DNA of 64,000 nt from Treponema sp. (lineage in GTDB: Bacteria; Spirochaetota; Spirochaetia; Treponematales; Treponemataceae). Below, in pieces: positions 26,542 to 33,706 of the stretch. The notes beneath the pieces are model-generated. The model did not search any database and had not been told where the DNA came from. It saw nothing but the letters and a program-made list of their open reading frames with translations. The DNA is taken from NCBI GenBank assembly GCA_017449265.1, contig JAFSJW010000031.1, positions 1 to 64,000 of the forward strand. The letters are read 5' to 3'. Numbering within the stretch: position 1 is the first letter of the stretch; each line of letters begins with the position of its first letter. The position numbers were made by a program, and so were the translations under genes.

Positions 26542-27213
26542 CTACCCTTCCTGAGCAATTCGTATATGCTCGGCAATCTCCTCGTTGTCAGGAAGCAAAT
26601 CCCGCGCCTGATAAAGGTACTTGAACGCATCGTCAACAAGACCGAGCTTAAGATAAATCCAGCCCACGGAATCAAGGCACGCCGGCGAGTTCGTATTGTG
26701 CGCCAAAGCTTTCTTGCAATAGGAAAGAGCCCTTGTAAGGTCACGGTTCTCACAAGCAAGAACATAGCCCATTCCGTTCAGCGCGGTGGTGTTCTCAGGA
26801 TCGTACTGAAGCGACTTCTTGTAAGCCTCAAGGCACTTCTCCACCTCGTTCTCCTTCCAGAATATGTAGGCGAGCGACGCATAGGCATTTGCAGGCTTGT
26901 AGCCAATCTCTATGAGCTTGTTCAGCTCAAAAAGCGCGAGCTTGCGCTTTCCTGTCATTGAATAGACGATGGCAAGGATATACCTGCACTGCAGAATTCG
27001 CTTTTCGTTCTTGCTGTAAGTAACGACCTGCTCAAGATACAGCATTGCATCATCGTACCGCTCAAGCTTCGCATAGCAAAGGCCTATATAGTAGGCTAAC
27101 TCTATGTTGTCGACTTCCGCATCTTCAGGAAGCGAAAGGAAGAAAGTCAGAGCACCGTTGAAATCTTTGTTTTTGTAAAGGGACACCCCTTCAGAAATCG
27201 CATCATCAGTCAT
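26542..27213 (-). CDS. TPR-repeat protein, cytoplasmic
   Basis: 223 residues with no signal peptide. Five TPR units fill the protein: AISEGVSLYKNKDFNGALTF, AYYIGLCYAKLERYDDAMLY, CRYILAIVYSMTGKRKLALF, AYIFWKENEVEKCLEAYKKS, GMGYVLACENRDLTRALSYC and a final VGWIYLKLGLVDDAFKYL. It has no enzymatic domain. It follows surE after 45 bases on the same strand. The role is unknown; a protein-interaction scaffold is the likely class. Confidence 0.85.
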   Translation of the reverse strand: MTDDAISEGVSLYKNKDFNGALTFFLSLPEDAEVDNIELAYYIGLCYAKLERYDDAMLYLEQVVTYSKNEKRILQCRYILAIVYSMTGKRKLALFELNKLIEIGYKPANAYASLAYIFWKENEVEKCLEAYKKSLQYDPENTTALNGMGYVLACENRDLTRALSYCKKALAHNTNSPACLDSVGWIYLKLGLVDDAFKYLYQARDLLPDNEEIAEHIRIAQEG

Positions 27214-27258
27214 AAAATCCTCCCAAATTCTTTGACCAAAAACAAAAGCTCGCGGACA

Positions 27259-28002
27259 TTAGCCGTCCACGAATGAAAATTCCTGCGGAACGATGATTTT
27301 TTCAGCCGTAGGACTCGCACGAACAAGCGAAACGGATATTTTTCCGCTCCTTGCGGTATCAAAATCCTCTCCGTCGGAAACAAGCTCCCCGCCGCAGATA
27401 AAAGCATATTTGAAGCCGTCGGGGGCATCAAGAATCCTGACAGAATCATTGTAATTCCTTTCGCTCAAAGATGTAAAAACAGCTTCGTCATAATTATCGG
27501 AAGAATAGGCGTTAAGACTTACAAAAAGCTTATCCGAACTTAAAGAAATTAATTTATCAAGATTCCTTGCAACAAAAGCCGCAAGAGGAGAAAAATTGAA
27601 GTTTCCGTCGCTAGATTCAAGGCTCACTGCTATTCCCGGAATTTTGTAAAGGACAGCCTGCCTTGCCGCGGCTGCAGTGCCTGAATAAATTATATCAGTC
27701 CCAAGATTCGCCCCCCGGTTTATCCCAGATACTACGGCATCGAATTTCACGCCGAAAAGGTCTGAGACTGTTGCGACAATAACACAGTCGGCGGGGCTTC
27801 CCGAACATGAGAAAGACTTTTCGCCTGTCTTTTTTAGCCTGAGCGGGCCTGAAAGAGAAAAAAGATGCGATACGGCGGAACGATTCGTCTCAGGGGCAAG
27901 TACATAAACATCGCACACTTCCCTGAGCATACGCACAAGGACGCAAAGTCCTTCCGCATCTATTCCGTCATCGTTTGTGACGAGCACTTTCTTACGAAAC
28001 AA
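27259..28002 (-). CDS. surE: 5'/3'-nucleotidase SurE
   Basis: 247 residues. It is a metal-dependent phosphatase of nucleoside 5'- and 3'-monophosphates and short polyphosphate. The N-terminal active site is typical: VLVTNDDGIDAEG (the Asp-Asp pair binds the metal), LAPETNRSAVSH, and VSGINRGANLGTDIIYSGTAAAARQAVL, the SurE signature. The start overlaps the galactokinase-like gene by 11 bases. Confidence 0.96.
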   Translation of the reverse strand: MFRKKVLVTNDDGIDAEGLCVLVRMLREVCDVYVLAPETNRSAVSHLFSLSGPLRLKKTGEKSFSCSGSPADCVIVATVSDLFGVKFDAVVSGINRGANLGTDIIYSGTAAAARQAVLYKIPGIAVSLESSDGNFNFSPLAAFVARNLDKLISLSSDKLFVSLNAYSSDNYDEAVFTSLSERNYNDSVRILDAPDGFKYAFICGGELVSDGEDFDTARSGKISVSLVRASPTAEKIIVPQEFSFVDG

Positions 28003-29167
28003 TTTCCACTCCGCCTCTTGAGACGATTTTTTCGTACTTTACCCTGAAACCAAAAATTCTCTCGAATTCCTGGAATTTTTTCTCAAGTTCAGGTATATTC
28101 TCGTCCGGAACAAACGAATACATACACCTGAACGACGGAGTATCGCATATTCTTCCGCATGAGAACGGATTGCGCACATCCGCAAGGTTCGGGTTTATGG
28201 AAAGAATACGCTTCAAAATCCAGTCAACCTCCGGACTTGACATTTCGTAATAATCCCTCATGCTCTCATGGCTTGAGTTGACCGCCCGCGCAAAAGAGCC
28301 GAACTGACCTGAAAGTATTCCGTCGCGGGCCTCAAGCACATTCTTATGCTCACGAATAAGAGCGATGAGCTTACGGATATTTTTCTCGCCACAAGCAGCA
28401 AGAATCTCATGGATATCGGCAAGATTGTCATTGTAAACCCAGCCGCCCACCGCGCTTTTTTTCTCTTCCTTCAAATCTCCCATAAGAAGAGCGTACTCAG
28501 GCTCAAACAAAGATGCCTCATGCCAGCTGTCAAAGCGCGGAACTTTAGTTTCTATGAATAGAAGGGATTTATCGGAAAAATCAAAAGGAAGTATCTCAAA
28601 TGTATCATTGGCGTAATCAGTAAGGATGAAAGAATCTTTCTCCGAGTACACGGCAGAATACAAATCAGCAAGAAAAATGCGCTCCTTGAGGAAATCCCTG
28701 CTGCCAGACACAACTATAGAAACAAGCTCATCCTCGGTAAAATTAAATCCAAGAGCCGCGTTGATTGCGTACGCAACGGCGAATTTTATGGCGTTTGTAC
28801 GACCGTACCCAAACACAGGCGACATTCTGGCGGAAAGAACAAGATTAAGCCCCTGAATGTTCGCCCCTTTGGAGACAAAACCGTAGATAACGGACTTTAT
28901 GACGCTGACCCACCTGTCTTCCTTCCTGACTTTTGCAGGAATCGCGCCGGACTTCTTGCGGTCATCTTTCTCAAGCCAATAGTAATAAAAAAAATCATCA
29001 TCGCGGCCGGAAACGGAAACAGTAACAGGAACATCGATTGCGAGAGAAAGAGTCTTGTCCTTGAAAAACCACGAATGCTCACCAATGAGATGAAAACGAT
29101 CCGGGGCCGAAGCTACGGCCTGCGGTACGCATCCAAATTCTTTTTTGTGAACCTCGGTTATTTGCAT
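27992..29167 (-). CDS. Galactokinase-like GHMP protein with degenerate active-site motifs
   Basis: 391 residues from MQITEVHKKEFG; a TTG 9 bases upstream is the alternative. The N-terminus has a galactokinase-type motif in altered form: DRFHLIGEHSWFFKDK in place of GRVNLIGEHTDYN. The phosphate-binding loop that should read P-x3-GLSSSAA is SPVFGYGRTNAIKFAVAYA here, without the Ser run. The C-terminal part (VRNPFSCGRICDTPSFRCMYSF) keeps only a vague match to the third motif. The fold is probably GHMP kinase, but galactose phosphorylation looks unlikely. It precedes surE with an 11-base overlap, so a linked role is possible. It is divergent from lnt. Confidence 0.75.
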   Translation of the reverse strand: MQITEVHKKEFGCVPQAVASAPDRFHLIGEHSWFFKDKTLSLAIDVPVTVSVSGRDDDFFYYYWLEKDDRKKSGAIPAKVRKEDRWVSVIKSVIYGFVSKGANIQGLNLVLSARMSPVFGYGRTNAIKFAVAYAINAALGFNFTEDELVSIVVSGSRDFLKERIFLADLYSAVYSEKDSFILTDYANDTFEILPFDFSDKSLLFIETKVPRFDSWHEASLFEPEYALLMGDLKEEKKSAVGGWVYNDNLADIHEILAACGEKNIRKLIALIREHKNVLEARDGILSGQFGSFARAVNSSHESMRDYYEMSSPEVDWILKRILSINPNLADVRNPFSCGRICDTPSFRCMYSFVPDENIPELEKKFQEFERIFGFRVKYEKIVSRGGVEIVS

Positions 29168-29187
29168 CTCTACCAACTTTTTATTAA

Positions 29188-29216
29188 TTGCCTTTTTAAA
29201 ACCAACTCTATAGAAT
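29188..29216 (+). promoter_or_regulatory. lnt promoter, start codon 9 bases after the -10 box
   Basis: TTGCCT (29188-29193), a 17-base spacer and TAGAAT (29211-29216). The ATG is at 29226 without a Shine-Dalgarno, giving a leader of about 2-3 bases, as for secA. Confidence 0.55.
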
Positions 29217-29225
29217 AATATTATA

Positions 29226-30959
29226 ATGTTTCAAATTTTACAAGTTTTTTGTTCCACTTTTTCAGGAATCATGCTTGCGCTCGCAATTCCTAACGAGATT
29301 CTTCCGTTCGGCTCGCCGCTCGCAGGTCTTTTCGCACTTACACCGCTATATATCGCTCTCATAAAATCAAAATCGTCAGGAGAAGCTTTCTGGCTATGCG
29401 CCCTGCAAGGAGCAATAACGCACCTGCTCTCAAGTTTCTGGCTGGGGAATTTCTACGGAGTCGCGGCTTTCACGCTGGGCGCATCGGACATCGGAACAGG
29501 AATTCTTGAGGGAATGATGAGCCTTTTCTTCTATTTTCCGCTCTTGTTCAGAAAAAGCTCCTGCGAGCTGGAGGAGCTTTCAGGGACAAAGCCGTTCTCA
29601 TTCGCGTTCAGGACAATATGGTTCGCTTCGTCATACACCGTTTGGGAATGGGTAAAATCAACAGGATTTTTGGCATACCCCTGGGGAACGGTCTCAATGA
29701 CTTCGTACAAATGGCCTCTCATAACGCAGATTGCGGACATAACAGGCGTATACGGAATAACATTCTTGTTCACATTCTTCTCCGCGATTTTCGCAGAAGG
29801 CATTCTCCTGACAGGAAAAATAAGCTATTCCGTGCAGAAAAAAGCACTTTTCAGAAACTACCGCCAGATATTTATCTGCTGCACAGCATTCATGTCAATC
29901 TCAGTTGTCTACGGAATGTTCCAGTACACAAAAACCCGCCCCCGCACAAAGACTTTGAACGCAGTGCTTGTACAGCAGAACAAAGATCCGTGGATAAAAG
30001 GGGCTGACGATGTTATAACCATATCACAGCGTCTGAGCGAAGAAAAGCTCCGCGAATTCAGGGACAACGGGAAAAAATGCGACCTGATTGTATGGAGCGA
30101 AGCTATGCTCACAAAACTTTTCCCAAAGGCACGCGACTTCTACGAGCATTTTCCTGAGGAAGAGCCGTTTTTCGGCTTTGTAAGAAGGCTCAGGACTCCG
30201 CTTATTGTGGGTGCTCCAATGGTACTGAACGCAGAAAAGCATCAGAACGGGAACAGCGCGCTTTTCATCGACAAATACGGAAACATAGCAGGCTCATACC
30301 AGAAAATGCACTTAGTTCCTTTTGCGGAGCTTATTCCAGGAAACGAGTACGAGGCTGTCCAGAAAATAATGAAAAAAGTCGTAGGATTCACATACGGCTG
30401 GACTCCGGGGGCAAGACCTGTTCTTTACGAGATTCCTCTATCCACAGCCCAGAATGACCGTAAGCCATTTCAGATTGTTTCTGAAAACAAGTCCCAGAGC
30501 TCTCAGAAAAAGCCTACGGGAACAGTCCTTATCTCAACTCCAATCTGCTTCGACGACTCGGCGGCAGAAGTGTGCCGGGCAATGTACATGGCGGGAAGCG
30601 AGATTTTTATGAACATAACGAACGACTCCTGGTCAAAGACAAAATCCGCAGAAATCCAGCATTTCGTAGTCGCATCTTTCCGTGCGATTGAGTACAGAAC
30701 AACGCTTGCCCGATGCGCAAACTCCGGCTTTACATGCGTAGTCGCCCCGAACGGAAAGATTCTTGACAGCCTGCCGCTGTTCGAAGAATGTGCGCTTGCC
30801 GCCGAAATCCCGATTTTTGAGAGGGTGATGACAACCTACGCCCATTTCGGGAACTGGCTTCCGAAGTCAGCTATAATTTTCATCTTTTTGTACATTTTCC
30901 TTGTTTTTGAAAAAAAGTATTACGAGAGGAAGAAAGAAGTTGACAATATCAACTCATAA
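29226..30959 (+). CDS. lnt: Apolipoprotein N-acyltransferase
   Basis: 577 residues, longer than the usual 510. It transfers a third acyl chain to the N-terminal Cys of lipoproteins in the inner membrane. Several hydrophobic segments fill the first 230 residues. The nitrilase-like domain then shows Glu in LIVWSEAMLTKLF, Lys in YQKMHLVPFAELIPG, and the nucleophile Cys in ISTPICFDDSAAEV, the Glu-Lys-Cys triad. A Ser/Lys-rich insertion (SENKSQSSQKKPTG) lies before the Cys motif. A last hydrophobic segment ends the protein. It fits with the many lipoproteins in this genome. The bioY promoter starts within its last codons. Confidence 0.95.
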   Translation: MFQILQVFCSTFSGIMLALAIPNEILPFGSPLAGLFALTPLYIALIKSKSSGEAFWLCALQGAITHLLSSFWLGNFYGVAAFTLGASDIGTGILEGMMSLFFYFPLLFRKSSCELEELSGTKPFSFAFRTIWFASSYTVWEWVKSTGFLAYPWGTVSMTSYKWPLITQIADITGVYGITFLFTFFSAIFAEGILLTGKISYSVQKKALFRNYRQIFICCTAFMSISVVYGMFQYTKTRPRTKTLNAVLVQQNKDPWIKGADDVITISQRLSEEKLREFRDNGKKCDLIVWSEAMLTKLFPKARDFYEHFPEEEPFFGFVRRLRTPLIVGAPMVLNAEKHQNGNSALFIDKYGNIAGSYQKMHLVPFAELIPGNEYEAVQKIMKKVVGFTYGWTPGARPVLYEIPLSTAQNDRKPFQIVSENKSQSSQKKPTGTVLISTPICFDDSAAEVCRAMYMAGSEIFMNITNDSWSKTKSAEIQHFVVASFRAIEYRTTLARCANSGFTCVVAPNGKILDSLPLFEECALAAEIPIFERVMTTYAHFGNWLPKSAIIFIFLYIFLVFEKKYYERKKEVDNINS

Positions 30960-30968
30960 TAATAAAAT
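30940..30968 (+). promoter_or_regulatory. bioY promoter
   Basis: A perfect TTGACA (30940-30945), a 17-base spacer and TAAAAT (30963-30968). The -35 box overlaps the 3' end of lnt. The BirA operator begins at the last base of the -10 box. Confidence 0.8.
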
Positions 30969-31002
30969 TGTAAACCTAACGCAAATAATAAGAGGTTTAC
31001 AA
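30968..31002 (+). promoter_or_regulatory. BirA-type biotin operator
   Basis: A perfect 10-bp inverted repeat TTGTAAACCT - 15 bases - AGGTTTACAA. This matches the BirA operator (TTGTAAACC-N15/16-GGTTTACAA) known from E. coli and predicted widely. It covers the expected transcription start and the AGAGG ribosome-binding site of bioY, so biotinoyl-AMP-bound BirA should repress the biotin transporter. The regulator gene is not in the window. Confidence 0.9.
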
Positions 31003-31004
31003 TA

Positions 31005-31592
31005 ATGGATAAAAAAACTTTGATTTCCGTAACAGTGGCAATTTTTGCGGCAATAATCTGCGTTTCAGGATTTTTCAGCGTGCCGGTTCCAGGGCTTTAT
31101 GCGGCAATCGTCCTGCAGAACCTAATCTGCATACTTACGGCAGTCCTGCTCGGAGGCGTACTTGGAGCCGCTCCTACGGCTTTGTTTTTCGCAGCTGGCG
31201 TGCTGGGGCTTCCAGTGTTCGCAGGTGCGGCGCGCGGCGGATTTCAAGTCCTCACCATGATTGGCGGCGGCTACAAAATCGGCTGGGTGTTCGGTGCGCT
31301 TATCGCAGGGCTTATCGCAGGAAAACCGTCCGTTGAGGAGAAAAAAATCACTGTGAAAAATGCAGTCAGAGTTTCTGTGGCTCTCGTGGCAGGAATGATT
31401 CTCCTTTACTTCCCTGAGATTTTCTATGTAATTGCATTCAAAAAATCTGAACTTGGAATAAAAGGCTCGCTTATTCTCTTCGTAACCACATTCTTTGCCC
31501 CGTACATACTCGTTGACCTTGTAAAATCCGTCATCGGAATACTCATTGCTCTAAAAATACGCCCGACCGTAGCGCAATATCTTTACGATTAG
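31005..31592 (+). CDS. bioY: Biotin ECF transporter S component BioY
   Basis: 195 residues with six hydrophobic segments. It is the substrate-binding subunit for biotin. BioY features: GLYAAIVLQNLICILTAVLLG, LGLPVFAGAARGGFQVL, MIGGGYKIGWVFGALIAGLI. The BirA operator in front supports the substrate. It is followed after 14 bases by its own ATPase and then by the transmembrane T component, forming a complete bioYMN transporter. Confidence 0.95.
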   Translation: MDKKTLISVTVAIFAAIICVSGFFSVPVPGLYAAIVLQNLICILTAVLLGGVLGAAPTALFFAAGVLGLPVFAGAARGGFQVLTMIGGGYKIGWVFGALIAGLIAGKPSVEEKKITVKNAVRVSVALVAGMILLYFPEIFYVIAFKKSELGIKGSLILFVTTFFAPYILVDLVKSVIGILIALKIRPTVAQYLYD

Positions 31593-31606
31593 GAATAAAG
31601 ACTGGC

Positions 31607-32326
31607 ATGAACAAAATTGAAGTACGGAATATAACGAAATCCTTCTCAACCCCGCTCGGAAAAAAGCTCGCAGTGAGCGATGTATCATTTTCCCTTGACG
31701 AAGGAAGTCTTACCGTAATCTCAGGCGAAAATGGCTCAGGAAAAAGCGTCCTGATGTCTATCATCGCAGGTCTTGAAAAGCCCGACTCCGGAAGCGTCAG
31801 TACTTACGGGAAAGCAGGCCTTATATTTCAGGAAGCTGACACTCAGATTCTCGGAGAAACGCCCAGAGAAGACATTGCTTTTGGACCTAAGAACCAGAAA
31901 AAATCAAAGGAAGAGATTTTAACGCTAGTGGAAAATGCACTGGAAGAAACAGGGCTTACAAAAAAAGCCGATTTTACGGCAAGATTCCTCTCCGGAGGCG
32001 AAAAACGGCGGCTGGCGGTAGCGTGTATGCTTGCGATGAACCTCCCGATACTTATTTTTGATGAGCCTTATGCAAACCTAGACTACACGGGCGTACGGCA
32101 AGTCAATTCTCTAATCCGAAAATTGCGGGAAGAGAAAAAAACAATCATAATACTGAGCCATGAACTTGAAAAATGCCTTGCTCTTGCGGACAGATTCATA
32201 GTTCTTTTCCGCGGCGAAAAAGTGTTTGATGGCAGTCCCGCTGAGGGGCTTGCACAAAACCTTGAGCAATGGAACATAAAAAATCCTGTCTGCAGAAGGG
32301 ACTCCCTTGCGGACTTGGTCTGGTAG
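31607..32326 (+). CDS. bioM: Biotin ECF transporter ATPase (BioM/EcfA type)
   Basis: 239 residues. ABC ATPase with Walker A SGENGSGKSVLM near residue 38, Q-loop IFQEADTQILGETPREDIAFG (ECF-type), signature LSGGEKRRLAVA, Walker B PILIFDEPYANLD and switch ILSHELEKC. It energises BioY through the T component; a single ATPase gene suggests a homodimer. The next gene starts 6 bases after its stop. Confidence 0.92.
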   Translation: MNKIEVRNITKSFSTPLGKKLAVSDVSFSLDEGSLTVISGENGSGKSVLMSIIAGLEKPDSGSVSTYGKAGLIFQEADTQILGETPREDIAFGPKNQKKSKEEILTLVENALEETGLTKKADFTARFLSGGEKRRLAVACMLAMNLPILIFDEPYANLDYTGVRQVNSLIRKLREEKKTIIILSHELEKCLALADRFIVLFRGEKVFDGSPAEGLAQNLEQWNIKNPVCRRDSLADLVW

Positions 32327-32332
32327 GGAACA

Positions 32333-33049
32333 ATGACAGAATCAGGCGTTTTCAGCTACAAAAGCGGAAACAGCTTTATCCATTCGCTCCCGGCATGGAT
32401 AAAGCTGCTGTTCATTCCAGCTCTCAACATCATCATTTTCAGTTTCGGCTGGAAAATTCCACTGGCTCTCGTAATCGCACAGTTCTTCTTGTGTTTTTTT
32501 CTGCGATTCACGCTCAAAGAGCAGCTGACGGATATAACGCCCGTCCTGTTCTACGCCGTGTGCCTTTACGCCATCAACATCATAACCGAATCAGCTCTTT
32601 CCATAGTCATTTTCGGGAAAGAATCGTTCTCATTAAAACAAATCGTCATTGTAATGAAAAACGCATTCGATGACAGGGATACGGCAGTACTTCTTGTAAA
32701 ATTCACGGCGTGCGTCCAAAGCGCGTCTATTCTCTTCAAAAGCTCAACCTCACTTGAACTAAGGGAAGGAATCGAAAAAATTGAGATTTTCATAAGGCGT
32801 TTTTTTCCGTGCAAAAAAGAGGCAGTTTTCGCGGAGATTGTATCATCGTTCATAAACTTCATTCCGGCCGTTTTCAGAATATGGTCCGAGCTTAAGCGCG
32901 CATGGATCGTCCGTGGCGGAACTAAATTCTTATCAATGTACATAATCCTTCTTCCTCCGCTCTTCTCAGAATGTCTCAAATACGCACGAAATTCCGCAAA
33001 GGCAATTTTGAACAGGAAAAAACAACCAGAAGCTACCCATGAACAATAA
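32333..33049 (+). CDS. bioN: Biotin ECF transporter T component (BioN/EcfT type)
   Basis: 238 residues. The hydrophobic N-terminal half (LLFIPALNIIIFSFGWKIPL, IAQFFLCFFLRF, FYAVCLYAINIITESAL) precedes a C-terminal cytoplasmic region with ELREGIEKIEIFIRRFFPCK and LKRAWIVRGG, matching the conserved coupling motif that contacts the ATPase (A-R-G type). It is the transmembrane scaffold of the transporter. Its 3' end overlaps the convergent methyltransferase gene by 17 bases. Confidence 0.9.
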   Translation: MTESGVFSYKSGNSFIHSLPAWIKLLFIPALNIIIFSFGWKIPLALVIAQFFLCFFLRFTLKEQLTDITPVLFYAVCLYAINIITESALSIVIFGKESFSLKQIVIVMKNAFDDRDTAVLLVKFTACVQSASILFKSSTSLELREGIEKIEIFIRRFFPCKKEAVFAEIVSSFINFIPAVFRIWSELKRAWIVRGGTKFLSMYIILLPPLFSECLKYARNSAKAILNRKKQPEATHEQ

Positions 33050-33701
33050 CAGGAGCCTCGACTACAAGCTCTGCCTGCGCATTTTTCCGAGCTTCAATAA
33101 GAACGAGGTTCGCGCGAGAAAGAGAATGTGGCTGGACGAACTGAATGCGCTTTGGCTCAAGCCTGACCGATTTGAGCGCGGAAAAGATTTCTGAAAGGCG
33201 GGACGGGCGATGCACCATGAAAAAAGAGCCGCCCGACTTCAATAAAAATGATGCCGCACAAACTACATCAGTAAGAGTGCAAAGAATTTCATGCCGCGCA
33301 ATAAGTTTTTCCTGACGCGGATTTTTTCTTCCGCGTTCTTGCGGAATGTAAGGCGGATTTGCCGTCACCGCATCAAAACTTTCTGCGCAAAAAAGCTTCC
33401 TTGCACGCCTTACATCGCCCCGAACGATTTTTATCCGCCCCGAAAGCCCGTTTTCCATAACGCTTTTTTCAGCAAGAATACAAGAAGCCTCTTGTATTTC
33501 AAGAGCCGTAAAATCCGCGGACTCGGACTTAGTGGAAAGCAAAAGCGGAATCACGCCGTTTCCTGAGCATAAGTCGCAAATGTGCCCTTTTTTCCGAATA
33601 TCAGCGAACTGGGAAAGAAGGGCAGCATCCACGCCGAAGCAAAATCCGTCCGTGTCCTGAAAGATTTTTAGCCCGTTCAAAAGAACATCGGTTCTAATCA
33701 T
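33033..33701 (-). CDS. N6-adenine methyltransferase, TrmN6/YfiC-like
   Basis: 222 residues. Class I SAM methyltransferase: ICDLCSGNGVIPLLLSTK (motif I), FTALEIQEASCILAEKSV, and the N6-adenine signature NPPYIP with FDAVTANPPYIPQERG. The N-terminus DVLLNGLKIFQDTDGFCFGV is the TrmN6 pattern (L-QDTDGFRFGxDA). It is probably the tRNA1(Val) A37 N6-methyltransferase; the exact tRNA target is by family. It starts 5 bases beyond the lon stop, on the same strand. Confidence 0.88.
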   Translation of the reverse strand: MIRTDVLLNGLKIFQDTDGFCFGVDAALLSQFADIRKKGHICDLCSGNGVIPLLLSTKSESADFTALEIQEASCILAEKSVMENGLSGRIKIVRGDVRRARKLFCAESFDAVTANPPYIPQERGRKNPRQEKLIARHEILCTLTDVVCAASFLLKSGGSFFMVHRPSRLSEIFSALKSVRLEPKRIQFVQPHSLSRANLVLIEARKNAQAELVVEAPVIVHG

Positions 33702-33706
33702 CGGAA

